Source: JAVVTQ01 sp036653595 (GTDB lineage: Bacteria > Bacillota > Clostridia > Oscillospirales > Ruminococcaceae). Taken from it: a stretch of DNA of 19,378 nucleotides. Shown one piece after another: positions 6,773 through 14,585 of this stretch (positions within the stretch are counted from its first letter, which is position 1; every line of letters begins with the position of its first letter). The DNA lies in NCBI GenBank assembly GCA_036653595.1, contig JAVVTQ010000028.1, positions 1 to 19,378 of the forward strand, given 5' to 3'. The notes under the pieces were generated by a model. It was not told the DNA's origin. It saw only the letters and a program-made list of their open reading frames with translations, and ran no database searches. The position numbers and the translations under genes are program-made.

Positions 6773-7771
6773 ATGATAATTTTAGAAAATGTGAGCAAGA
6801 CCTTCCGCGGCTCGGACGGAGATGTGGAGGCTTGCAGAAATGTGAGCCTGCACATAGAAAAGGGAGAGATATTTGGGATAATCGGATTTTCGGGAGCCGG
6901 AAAGTCAACGCTCATCCGCTGCATTAATCTCCTGGAGCGCCCTAACACGGGAAAGGTGTTCGTCGATAACCAGGAGCTGACGGCGCTTTCCGAAAAGGAG
7001 CTTTTGGCGGCGCGGAGAAACATCGGGATGATATTTCAGCAGTTCAACCTCCTCATGCAGAAAACGGCGCTCAAAAATATATGCTTTCCTCTTGAAATTG
7101 CAGGAATTCCGAAAGCGGAATGTGTAAAGAGGGCGCGCGAGCTGTTGGAGATAGTCGGTATACCGGACAAGGAAAACGCCTTTCCCGCACAGCTGTCTGG
7201 AGGACAAAAGCAGCGCGTGGCAATAGCGCGTGCGCTTGCCACCAATCCTAAGGTTTTGCTCTGCGACGAGGCAACAAGCGCACTTGACCCGACGACAACG
7301 CGGGCGATACTCGCCCTGCTCAAGGATATAAACAAGCGCTTCGGCATAACGATTGTCGTCATAACCCACGAGATGAGCGTCATTGAGGAGATATGCTCCC
7401 GTGTCGCTATCATGGATCAAAGCGAGGTCGCAGAGGTCGGGAGAGTTGAGGATGTATTTGTCAGGCCAAAGACAAAAATCGGCCGCAAGCTCATTTTTCC
7501 GGATGGAAAAAGCACTGCACCGTTCAGCGGCGGCCGCTGCCTGAGGCTTGTATTCGACGGAAACTCTTCGTTTGAGCCAATAATAGCAAATATGATTCTC
7601 GAGTGCCGGGCACAGGTCAACATACTATATGCCGACACAAAAATAATCGACGGCAAGGACTATGGGCAGATGGTGATACAGCTTCCCGAAAACGAGATAG
7701 ATCAGCGACGGCTCACCGCGTTTCTCGAGCTGAAAAAAATACACTTTGAGGAGGAATTCATAGATGTTTGA
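6773..7771 (+). CDS. metN: Methionine ABC transporter, ATP-binding protein MetN
   Basis: The cytoplasmic ATPase of the MetNIQ importer for L- and D-methionine. It has 332 residues, close to the family norm. Walker A GFSGAGKS lies at 38-45, the Q-loop glutamine at 89, the signature LSGGQKQR at 141-148, Walker B VLLCDE at 161-166 and the switch histidine at 199. Residues from about 250 form the C-terminal NIL domain, which in MetN binds methionine and causes trans-inhibition. AGAGGAAC lies five to ten bases before the ATG. It overlaps metI by 8 bases. Expression is controlled by the T-box upstream, so uptake should rise when tRNA-Met is uncharged. Confidence 0.96.
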   Translation: MIILENVSKTFRGSDGDVEACRNVSLHIEKGEIFGIIGFSGAGKSTLIRCINLLERPNTGKVFVDNQELTALSEKELLAARRNIGMIFQQFNLLMQKTALKNICFPLEIAGIPKAECVKRARELLEIVGIPDKENAFPAQLSGGQKQRVAIARALATNPKVLLCDEATSALDPTTTRAILALLKDINKRFGITIVVITHEMSVIEEICSRVAIMDQSEVAEVGRVEDVFVRPKTKIGRKLIFPDGKSTAPFSGGRCLRLVFDGNSSFEPIIANMILECRAQVNILYADTKIIDGKDYGQMVIQLPENEIDQRRLTAFLELKKIHFEEEFIDV

Positions 7772-8426
7772 CGCAAAGCTCTGGGGACTTCTCGGGCAGG
7801 GAACGCTGGAGACGCTGTATATGGTTATCGCGTCGACGGCCATGGCATACGTGCTGGGGCTTCCGCTCGGTGTGCTGCTCGTCGTCACTGACCGCGGCGG
7901 CATAAAGCCAAAGCCCGTATTTAGCAAAATACTCGGAATTGCGATAAATCTTCTGCGCTCGGTGCCGTTCATTATTTTGCTGATAGCCATCACCCCGCTC
8001 ACGCGCGCAATTGTCGGAAAAGCGATTGGAACAAGCGCAACCGTCATCCCTCTCATCGTGTCAGCTGCGCCGTTTGTGGCTAGGATGGTGGAATCATCGA
8101 TGAAGGAGATAGACAGGGGCGTTGTCGAAGCGGCGCGTTCGATGGGCGCCGGGACGATGCAGATTATTTGCAAGGTTCTTCTGCCGGAGGCAAAGCCCTC
8201 GCTCATTGTCGGAAGTGCCATAGCTATTACCACGATACTGGGCTACACAGCAATGGCCGGGTTCGTCGGCGGCGGCGGCCTCGGACAGATAGCCATAAGC
8301 TACGGCTACAACCAGTATCGAACCGACGTAATGCTTATAACCGTTTTCCTGATTGTCATTATTGTGCAGCTCTTTCAGGAAATTGGAATGAGAATAACAA
8401 AAAAAGTTGACAAACGTTTAAACTAA
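7764..8426 (+). CDS. metI: Methionine ABC transporter, permease MetI
   Basis: The membrane subunit of the methionine importer, 220 residues with about five transmembrane segments. The cytoplasmic coupling (EAA) loop reads EAARSMGAGTMQIICKVLLPEA near 122-143, which docks to MetN. The start codon lies inside the 3' end of metN in another frame, with AGGAGG about nine bases upstream, so translation is likely coupled. The downstream gap to metQ is only 20 bases. Confidence 0.96.
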   Translation: MFDAKLWGLLGQGTLETLYMVIASTAMAYVLGLPLGVLLVVTDRGGIKPKPVFSKILGIAINLLRSVPFIILLIAITPLTRAIVGKAIGTSATVIPLIVSAAPFVARMVESSMKEIDRGVVEAARSMGAGTMQIICKVLLPEAKPSLIVGSAIAITTILGYTAMAGFVGGGGLGQIAISYGYNQYRTDVMLITVFLIVIIVQLFQEIGMRITKKVDKRLN

Positions 8427-8446
8427 CAAGAAAAGAGGAAAACAAA

Positions 8447-9271
8447 ATGAAAAAAATCATCGTCGGCATTATCTCTGCACTGCTCGTCCTTTCTCTGCTT
8501 GTCTCCTGCGGCGCCAAAAAGGGCGAGGAAAAACCAAATGTAACGGTTCTAAAGGTCGGCGCATCGCCGACGCCCCACGCGCAGATACTTGAATTCGTAA
8601 AGCCTATGCTTGCAAAAAAAGGAGTCGACTTGCAAGTTGTCGAATTCACCGATTATGTCATCCCAAACACAGCGCTCGAGAGCGGAGACATAGACGCCAA
8701 CTACTTCCAGCATCAGCCGTATCTCACGGACTTCAATGAGAACAACGGCACACACATCGTCTCGGTGGCGGCGGTTCATTACGAGCCGTTTGGAATTTAC
8801 TCTGACAAGCACAAAAATCTCGACAACATAGCCGAGGGCGCGGTCATCTCGGTGCCAAACGATGGGACAAACGAGGCGAGAGCGCTGCTTCTGCTAGAGA
8901 GTTTGGGCCTCATAAAGCTGGACAAGGATGCGGGATTTACAGCGACAAAGCTCAATATCGCGGAGAATCCGCTGGGGCTGGAGATTGTCGAGCTTGATGC
9001 GGCACAGCTTGCGCGCTCACTGCCCGATGTCGACTATGCCGTCATTAACGGAAACTATGCCCTGCAAGCAGGTCTGAGCGCGGCCACGGATGCGCTGGCA
9101 CTTGAAAACAAAGATTCCGATGCTGCAAAGACATATGCAAATATCCTCTGCGTAAAGCAAGGAAACGAGAACAGCGAGGCCGTCAAGGCTCTTGTCGAGG
9201 CGCTCAAGAGCGAGGAGCTGCGCAAGTTTATTGACGATACCTATAAGGGCGCGGTTGTTGTAAGCTTCTGA
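8447..9271 (+). CDS. metQ: Methionine-binding lipoprotein MetQ
   Basis: The substrate-binding protein of the importer, 274 residues. A lipoprotein signal peptide ends in LVSC with the lipid-bearing cysteine at position 21, so the mature protein is tethered to the outer face of the membrane. The NlpA-family core follows: KVGASPTPHAQIL, then DYVIPNTALESGDIDANYFQHQPYL, and DYAVINGNYALQAGL further on, all of which line the methionine pocket in known members. An AAGAGG site precedes the ATG. It is the last gene of the T-box operon, followed by a strong hairpin. Confidence 0.96.
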   Translation: MKKIIVGIISALLVLSLLVSCGAKKGEEKPNVTVLKVGASPTPHAQILEFVKPMLAKKGVDLQVVEFTDYVIPNTALESGDIDANYFQHQPYLTDFNENNGTHIVSVAAVHYEPFGIYSDKHKNLDNIAEGAVISVPNDGTNEARALLLLESLGLIKLDKDAGFTATKLNIAENPLGLEIVELDAAQLARSLPDVDYAVINGNYALQAGLSAATDALALENKDSDAAKTYANILCVKQGNENSEAVKALVEALKSEELRKFIDDTYKGAVVVSF

Positions 9272-9297
9272 TTGCGACCGCTCTGCCGACTTATAAA

Positions 9298-9335
9298 AAA
9301 GCTGTCGCGGCGATTTATATCGCTGTGGCAGCTTT
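9298..9335 (+). terminator. Terminator of the metNIQ operon
   Basis: A 16-bp stem with several G-U pairs (9298-9313 with 9320-9335) closes a 6-base loop and is followed by GTGTTT. The left side has a run of six A, so it could also act in the opposite direction. A weaker 7-bp inverted repeat (about 9367-9373 with 9394-9400) follows. The rest of the gap before 9483 holds only a possible -10 (TATAAA, 9439-9444) for the next gene. Confidence 0.8.
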
Positions 9336-9482
9336 GTGTTTGGCGCTTTTTACCGCGGCAGAGCACCGAAGCCGTGTGATAAGAAAGACGTCGGGCTTCG
9401 CGCTCAAAGATGTTTAAAAAAAAAAGAAAGTATGCTACTATAAAGTATATTCATAAAACTTCGGCTATAGAGAGGTTGCAAA

Positions 9483-11327
9483 GTGACTCAGAGTAAAGAG
9501 AACAGAAAAAAGCTTTCAGACAAAGCCAACAGGATAATCGCTTGGACAGCGCTTTTTGTTTTTCCCGCGTTTTGCCAGTTCATGACGGAATATGTGAGGA
9601 TTCAGAGCATCGCAGAAACGTTCAAATACGCTGCCTCACACTTTAAAATAATGATTTTCGGCTATATTTTGCTGCTTATAATTTTTGCGATTTTATGTGT
9701 CGCCTGCAAAAGGGTGGGCGCAGCGGCCACAATTCTCGGACTCTTTTGTTTTTCGGTGGCCTACGGCAACTATTTCAAGCTGCTCTACCGCAACGCCCCT
9801 GCGCAGTTCTCAGACCTTGTTCAGGTCGGCGAGGTCTTCAACATGAGCAAGGTTAACATCACCCCGACGCTCAGCATAGTGGTTTTTTTTGTAACTGCCG
9901 CGGCGATTGCGGCGTTGCTTTATTTTGTAACCTTTGAAATTAAAAGTAAATGGCTTAGGGTGTGCATCCCCGTCGGACTTGCCGCGGTGTTTTTGCTTTA
10001 CAACTCGTTGGTTCTATATAATGATGACCTAATGAAAAGTGTCGGCTACCGCAAGAATATGACAGACACAAAGACATTTGAGGACAACTCATTTTATCTC
10101 TCGGCATTTGTGGAGGGAAAGACAGTTTTCACAAACGAGGACTACGGCTACAGCGAGCAAAAGACACAGGAGATAGGAAACAGGCTCTCAAAGTATGACA
10201 ATTCAAAATGCAAAAAGCCCGATGTTGTCGTCGTGCTTGTGGAATCGTGGTACGAGCTGGACAATTACGCCGGCTTGGAGCTGAGCGAGGACATAACACC
10301 CAACTTAAAACGGCTCAAAGAAACCTGCATCACGGGAAATCATCTTGCGCCCACATATGGCGGGGGCACGGCTGACGTTGAATTTGAGGTTCTGACCGGC
10401 TTTGGAACAGATGACGGAGTTGTTCCCGCGACTGCCTACAATGCGATTGTCGATGAGGGATTCCCGAATATCGCGGGGTATCTCGACCAATGCGGATACT
10501 TCACGTTTGCCCTCCATTCTTATGAGAATGCGCTCTACAACAGGACCGAGGTCTATCCGCGCTTTGGTTTCAACTCTTTTTTCTACGACAAGTCGTTTGA
10601 AAATCCCGAGAAATACGGCTTTTACATAACCGATGAGGACACCTTCAAAAAAGCCGAGGAGCTTTATGAGGAAAACACAGCAGACGGCAAAAATGTGCTG
10701 ATGCACGTCGTGTCAATCCAAAACCACGTGCCCATAACGGAAGAGTCGGTGAAAAATATTAAAAATCCGGTAAGTGCACGCATGCCCGGCTTTACCGATG
10801 AGCAAAACAAGGTGCTCTCGAATGTGGCGACGATGCTGCGCGAGACGGACAAGGCGGTGGGCGAGCTGTTTGACTATTTCTCAAGGGTGGACCGCGATGT
10901 GGTGCTCGTTGTATACGGCGACCATCAGGGTATGGCTCTGTCTGAGGACGGAGCGGATCTTCTCAAAGAAACCGGCTTTATGCAGGAAAATTCCGACGAG
11001 GAGCTTCAAAAAAAGCTGCACGAGGTTCCGTATATTGTCTGGGCCAACTATGAGGACAGACCTGTTGAAACATTTGGAACGATACCCTCAAATATGCTGC
11101 TCGTAAAGACTTTGGACGCCTATGATGCGGCAAGGCCTGTCTATTTCAACTATCTCCTGGACACGACCACAACCTATTGCGGACTCAACACGGGCTTTCC
11201 GGTTGACAAGAACGGAAATGTGTCTAAAATGCCCACAGAAGAGCAGGGAAAAGAAATATTGGAGAGACGTATTTTCGAATATGATTGGGTATTCGGGAAA
11301 AAGAAGCTGAGTGATTTGTTGTACTGA
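9483..11327 (+). CDS. LtaS-like sulfatase-fold phosphoglycerol transferase, membrane-bound
   Basis: A 614-residue member of the lipoteichoic acid synthase/alkaline phosphatase superfamily. About five membrane segments occupy residues 18-180, then an extracellular catalytic domain runs from about 245. Key positions seen: metal ligand Glu254 (VLVESWYEL), nucleophile Thr296 (YGGGTADVE, matching GKTSDAE in LtaS), Arg354 (YNRTEVY), His415 (SIQNHVP), and Asp480-His481 (YGDHQG). Such enzymes transfer glycerol phosphate from phosphatidylglycerol to a cell-surface polymer or glycolipid. The exact acceptor is unknown. Translation starts at GTG, with GAGAGG eight bases upstream; no ATG nearby fits better. 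A possible TATAAA promoter element lies at 9439-9444. The MFS gene follows after 32 bases and is probably co-transcribed. Confidence 0.88.
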   Translation: MTQSKENRKKLSDKANRIIAWTALFVFPAFCQFMTEYVRIQSIAETFKYAASHFKIMIFGYILLLIIFAILCVACKRVGAAATILGLFCFSVAYGNYFKLLYRNAPAQFSDLVQVGEVFNMSKVNITPTLSIVVFFVTAAAIAALLYFVTFEIKSKWLRVCIPVGLAAVFLLYNSLVLYNDDLMKSVGYRKNMTDTKTFEDNSFYLSAFVEGKTVFTNEDYGYSEQKTQEIGNRLSKYDNSKCKKPDVVVVLVESWYELDNYAGLELSEDITPNLKRLKETCITGNHLAPTYGGGTADVEFEVLTGFGTDDGVVPATAYNAIVDEGFPNIAGYLDQCGYFTFALHSYENALYNRTEVYPRFGFNSFFYDKSFENPEKYGFYITDEDTFKKAEELYEENTADGKNVLMHVVSIQNHVPITEESVKNIKNPVSARMPGFTDEQNKVLSNVATMLRETDKAVGELFDYFSRVDRDVVLVVYGDHQGMALSEDGADLLKETGFMQENSDEELQKKLHEVPYIVWANYEDRPVETFGTIPSNMLLVKTLDAYDAARPVYFNYLLDTTTTYCGLNTGFPVDKNGNVSKMPTEEQGKEILERRIFEYDWVFGKKKLSDLLY

Positions 11328-11359
11328 AAAAAGTAAAATAAAGTTAGAACGGAGACGAA

Positions 11360-12544
11360 ATGAAGAAAACCAACAGGCTCACGCTCCTGTTTTCAATTCT
11401 CGAGGGCAGCTTTTTTATAGGCATATTCTTTGTCGAGGGACTGTTTTCCTCGTACCTCAGCGACTTTGGATATAAGGATTCCTTTATCGGGCTGGCGCTG
11501 ATGTCGACGGGGATTGCCTGCATAATATTTCAGCCGCTGTTCGGTTTTCTTGTGGATAAATTTTGCAATATCAAGACGATATTTCTGTGCGTAATTGCCG
11601 TACTCGCCGTTTCCATGCCGATATTTTTCAAATATTCAGACGTGAAGGCAGTGGTTATAGTCTACTCTGCGCTCTCAGTCGGCTCGCTCAAATCGCTGAC
11701 AGGAGTGCTTGACTCATGGATAAGCAAGCTGCAAAAGCAGGGCGTGGTGCTCGATTACGGCAAACTGCGCAGTGTTGGCTCAATATCCTACGCGATAGCG
11801 GCAGTGGTTTTCGGACAGCTGCTGGCTATGCTGGGAAACAGCTTTTCCGCAGTCTGCGTGGTGGTTCTCTCTGCAATTATGGCGCCTATTGTCGCGATGC
11901 TTCCAAACCCTGAAAAATCAGAAAAAGCCGAAATGGTCACGCTTTTGCACAGCTTGGGCTATCTCTTTTCAAACAAGGCGTATCTGATATTTCTGGGATG
12001 TGCAATCTTGTCCCAGCTGACAAGCCAGGCCGCGTTTTCTTTCTACCCCATACTTATAAAGTCGTTTGGCGGCGGTGTGGGCGAGGTGGGCTTTGCGTAT
12101 TTTGTCATGGCGGCCTCAGAGTTCCTTGTTATATTGAATTTTACAAAAATTTCAAAGAGGTTCGGCGCGACGCGGCTGCTCGGAATGGGATACATAGGCT
12201 ATTTTGTCAAGAGCTTCATTCTTTCCATCGTGCCGACGCTGGCGCTGGCACTCGCGGCGTCGTCTCTTCAGGCAATTTCTTTTGCATTTGTGATACCGGG
12301 CGCCGTAGCGTACCTTTATGACAACATAGATAGAAAATATCTCGCCAGCGCGCAGCTGCTCTATCAGACCGTGTGCGCCAGTCTGATGCAGATTTTTGCC
12401 AGCCCCGTATATGGAAATGTCTCGCAGAAAATAGGGGTGCAGAAAATGCTGGGTGTTTTCAGTGTATTTGCACTCGTCGGCGGAGTGCTTTTCCTGATTA
12501 TGGCAGGCAGAAAAAAGCATGTTCGCGAGGATTTGCAGGTTTAA
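11360..12544 (+). CDS. Major facilitator superfamily transporter
   Basis: A 394-residue polytopic protein with about 12 hydrophobic segments. The loop after the second segment, FGFLVDKFCN, is a form of the MFS GxxxDRxG motif. The N-terminus (FFVEGLFSSYLSDFGYKDSFIG) resembles the LacY/MFS_1-like branch of sugar-symporter-type carriers. GGAG lies seven bases before the ATG. No substrate can be assigned. The short gap to the LtaS-like gene suggests linked function, for instance export or uptake of a cell-envelope precursor or breakdown product, but that is only contextual inference. Confidence 0.88.
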   Translation: MKKTNRLTLLFSILEGSFFIGIFFVEGLFSSYLSDFGYKDSFIGLALMSTGIACIIFQPLFGFLVDKFCNIKTIFLCVIAVLAVSMPIFFKYSDVKAVVIVYSALSVGSLKSLTGVLDSWISKLQKQGVVLDYGKLRSVGSISYAIAAVVFGQLLAMLGNSFSAVCVVVLSAIMAPIVAMLPNPEKSEKAEMVTLLHSLGYLFSNKAYLIFLGCAILSQLTSQAAFSFYPILIKSFGGGVGEVGFAYFVMAASEFLVILNFTKISKRFGATRLLGMGYIGYFVKSFILSIVPTLALALAASSLQAISFAFVIPGAVAYLYDNIDRKYLASAQLLYQTVCASLMQIFASPVYGNVSQKIGVQKMLGVFSVFALVGGVLFLIMAGRKKHVREDLQV

Positions 12545-12565
12545 GAAGTCAAAACAATAAAAGCA

Positions 12566-12602
12566 AAAAGCAGAGGAGTTTTATGGCTCCCCTGCTTTTT
12601 TA
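12566..12602 (+). terminator. Terminator after the MFS gene
   Basis: A 13-bp stem with one A-C mismatch at 12574 (12566-12578 with 12587-12599) is followed by a T-run ending at 12601. It closes the LtaS-like/MFS operon. Confidence 0.85.
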
Positions 12603-12603
12603 A

Positions 12604-12777
12604 TCAATTGCACATATAAAACAGCGGCATTTTGAGACAATCGAGGCTGTGTGGGATAGAATTAAACAGCGCTATCGCCGCAAAAAATAACACTATTAAT
12701 GCAAAAGCAAGTCCTGCCAATAAAAGCGCGGTTGGCTTTTTGTGCAGAGCAAATCCATTTGCAAAAGCAAAGGAGCC
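12604..12777 (-). pseudogene. Start-less hydrophobic reading frame, possible gene remnant
   Basis: On the minus strand, 57 codons stay open from just inside the purine-permease terminator to a TGA at 12604-12606. The translation has a basic start (LHKKPTA), a strong membrane segment (LLLAGLAFALIVLFFAAIAL) and a short polar tail ending in FYMCN. Codon choice (GCG, CTG, GCA) looks like the neighbouring genes. There is no ATG near the beginning, and the only in-frame alternatives (TTG at about 12720, GTG further in) lack a ribosome binding site. It may be the decayed end of a small membrane protein gene, or chance. Confidence 0.25.
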
Positions 12778-12798
12778 TCAAAAAATTGAGGCTCCTTT
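12769..12798 (-). terminator. Terminator of the purine permease gene
   Basis: A perfect 13-bp stem (12769-12781 with 12786-12798) closes an A4 loop. On the minus strand it lies 30 bases after the permease stop and continues into TTTGCTTTTG counting from the stem end; on the plus strand TTTTT follows, so it may work in both directions. Confidence 0.85.
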
Positions 12799-12828
12799 TT
12801 AATGGATAAAATAACAGTGAAGAGCAGC

Positions 12829-14127
12829 TTACATCAAGCCGCTGAGAACAAATTTTGCGATGAAGATTGCTGTGAGCACATACATTGTTGCGGAAACCTC
12901 TTTGGCCTTGCCGTGGCAGACCTTCAAAAGGGTGTATGAGATGAAGCCAAAGCCTATGCCGTTGGCGATAGAGTAAGTGAACGGCATCATCGCGATTGTC
13001 AGAAATGCGGGAAGAGCAGCCTCAAAGTCAGACCAGTCGATTTTCTTTACGGAGGACATCATGAGCACGCCTACGATGACAACCGCAGGGCAGGTTGCGG
13101 CGCGGGGAATTATGCCGATGACAGGGGCGAGAATGCAGGCCGCGAAGAAGAGAAGACCTGTGGTCATTGCGGTGAGGCCCGTTCTGCCGCCCTCGCTTAT
13201 GCCTGTAGAGGATTCGATGTAAGTTGTGACGGTGGATGTTCCGAGGCATGCGCCGGCGCAGGTTGCTATGGCGTCGGCTATGAGCGCCTTGTCGCCGCCC
13301 CTGAGATTGCCGTCCTTGTCGATCATATCGGCCTGATCGGCAGCCGCGATGAGTGTGCCGACGGTGTCAAACATGTCAACTATGGCAAAAGAGATGATTG
13401 CGGTGATGAGGGGGAGAATGGCGGTTGTTGTGAGAAATTTGAAGTCAAAAGCGAAAAAAGTGGGTGCCAGTGAAGCGCTGAAGGTGAAGCTTTCCGGCAA
13501 AAATGTAAGACCCATGGGTATGCCGACGAGAGTGGATACCACAATTCCCAGCACAATTGCACCCTTGACCTTGAGCACCATCAAAACGGCTGTGACAATA
13601 ACGCCGATGAGGCACAGAAGCGCCGATCCGCCTGTGATATTGCCCATTGCGGGGACGCCGTTGAATGTTGCGATTCCGGAGTCAACCAGTCCGATATAGG
13701 CGAGAAAAAGTCCTATGCCGACGCCGATTGCACTCTTGAGAGGCGCGGGGATTGCGGCGATGACGGTTTTGCGCAGAGGAGAAATTGTGACAATGAGGAA
13801 GAGAAAGCCCGATATCAGCACGATTGTCAGCGCCTGATTCCAAGTGTAGCCCATTGAGCCGCACACGGTAAAGGCGAAAAAGGTGTTGAGACCCATGCCG
13901 GCAGCCTGTGCGAACGGCACGTTTGCGATGAAGGCCGTGAGCAGGCAGCCGATTCCGGCTGAGATACAAGTGGCGAGGACGACCGCATTGAAGTCCATGC
14001 CTGTGGTAGAGAGAAAGTTCGGGTTTACGGCGATGATGTACGCCATGGCGAAGAAGGTGGTCAGGCCGGCGAGAAGCTCCCGCTTGACGGTGGTGCCGTG
14101 GGCTTTGAGCTTGAACAGTTTTTCCAT
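12829..14127 (-). CDS. pbuG: AzgA-type guanine/hypoxanthine permease (NCS2 family)
   Basis: A 432-residue membrane protein with about 12-14 hydrophobic segments that should import guanine and hypoxanthine. Family signatures include TTFFAMAYIIAVNP near 23-36, GMGLNTFFAF, and VDMFDTVGTLI with AAADQADMID in the second half, plus a STVTTYIESSTGISEGGRTGLTA segment near residues 300-322. CGGAGGAAC lies four to ten bases before the ATG at 14127. A longer in-frame extension to 14433 reads through the riboswitch and promoter, so it is not coding. The symbol follows the riboswitch-controlled Bacillus permease; pbuO-type naming is equally possible. Guanine-class riboswitch control supports a purine base substrate. 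Confidence 0.93.
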   Translation of the reverse strand: MEKLFKLKAHGTTVKRELLAGLTTFFAMAYIIAVNPNFLSTTGMDFNAVVLATCISAGIGCLLTAFIANVPFAQAAGMGLNTFFAFTVCGSMGYTWNQALTIVLISGFLFLIVTISPLRKTVIAAIPAPLKSAIGVGIGLFLAYIGLVDSGIATFNGVPAMGNITGGSALLCLIGVIVTAVLMVLKVKGAIVLGIVVSTLVGIPMGLTFLPESFTFSASLAPTFFAFDFKFLTTTAILPLITAIISFAIVDMFDTVGTLIAAADQADMIDKDGNLRGGDKALIADAIATCAGACLGTSTVTTYIESSTGISEGGRTGLTAMTTGLLFFAACILAPVIGIIPRAATCPAVVIVGVLMMSSVKKIDWSDFEAALPAFLTIAMMPFTYSIANGIGFGFISYTLLKVCHGKAKEVSATMYVLTAIFIAKFVLSGLM

Positions 14128-14170
14128 GAATGTTCCTCCGTATTTTTTTATTACTGACGCCGAATACAAC

Positions 14171-14209
14171 AAAACGGACGGTGAAAACACCGCCCGAACG
14201 TCCGTAATT
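14171..14209 (-). terminator. Expression-platform terminator of the purine riboswitch
   Basis: In minus-strand sense the hairpin has an inner stem CGGTG/CACCG with a TTTT loop and an outer ACGGA/TCCGT stem, with an 8-base bulge on the 5' side. It is followed by TTTTGTTGT and lies about 45 bases before the permease start. Ligand binding to the aptamer should favour it. I did not find a clear antiterminator by eye. Confidence 0.65.
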
Positions 14210-14286
14210 GGAACACGCAAACAAACCTTTTGCCAAAGGCGGCCATCGCAAACCACCGCGGCGAAAAAGTCAAACTGTTTGTCATG

Positions 14287-14359
14287 CAACCAATAGTCGA
14301 GCCATTTACGGCGGCTCGGTAGAAACGTCGGGACCATATTACCCAATATATATCGGTCG
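14287..14359 (-). promoter_or_regulatory. Purine riboswitch aptamer, guanine class
   Basis: Read on the minus strand. P1 pairs nine bases (14351-14359 with 14287-14295, two G-U). P2 is TTGGG/CCCGA around loop AATATGG flanked by a T-T mismatch. P3 pairs CGAGCCG with TGGCTCG around loop CCGTAAA. The junction reads GTTTCT between P2 and P3 and CGACTAT after P3. The two loops have the residues needed for the loop-loop contact. The ligand-reading base in ACTAT is C (complement of 14296), as in guanine/hypoxanthine sensors; adenine sensors have U. The downstream gene is a purine permease, as expected. Confidence 0.95.
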
Positions 14360-14377
14360 TTGTTCTGTTGTGCTTTT

Positions 14378-14407
14378 AGTGTAGCATCGAAACTAAGGTT
14401 TCGGCAA
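14378..14407 (-). promoter_or_regulatory. Promoter of the riboswitch-permease unit
   Basis: On the minus strand, TTGCCG (14407-14402) is followed after 18 bp by TACACT (14383-14378), with TGC directly before it as an extended -10. Transcription would begin near 14371, a few bases before the riboswitch P1. Confidence 0.7.
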
Positions 14408-14486
14408 CCATGATAATAGACAAACATTTTCAATATTTTGCAGAGTCTTTTGTGCGAGGGCGTTTTTCACAAAAAACTTGAAGAGG

Positions 14487-14558
14487 CGGCCTCGCAGGCG
14501 CCGGCTTTGCATAAAAAAATAACGACCCCGCCAAAGGAAAATTCTTCCTGCGAGGCCG
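14487..14558. repeat. 12-bp perfect inverted repeat overlapping a terminator
   Basis: CGGCCTCGCAGG at 14487-14498 is the exact reverse complement of 14547-14558, 48 bases apart. The right copy overlaps one arm of the minus-strand terminator at 14511-14560, so the two pairings cannot form together. Role unknown. Confidence 0.6.
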
Positions 14559-14560
14559 TT
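14511..14560 (-). terminator. Terminator of the GT-C-like membrane protein gene
   Basis: In the minus-strand transcript, 14560-14550 pairs with 14531-14521 over 11 bp including two G-U pairs, with an extra inner AGGAA/TTCCT helix, and then runs into TTATTTTTTTAT. On the plus strand those G-U positions would be A-C mismatches, so it is built for the minus direction. A small palindrome (14559-14573) lies between it and the stop codon. Confidence 0.8.
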
Positions 14561-14585
14561 TAGCTTTGCTAAATGAGACGAATGT

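Noticed and set aside
14287..14359. Adenine-class reading of the purine riboswitch
   Set aside because: The specificity base is C in the sequence ACTAT, as in guanine/hypoxanthine sensors; adenine sensors carry U.
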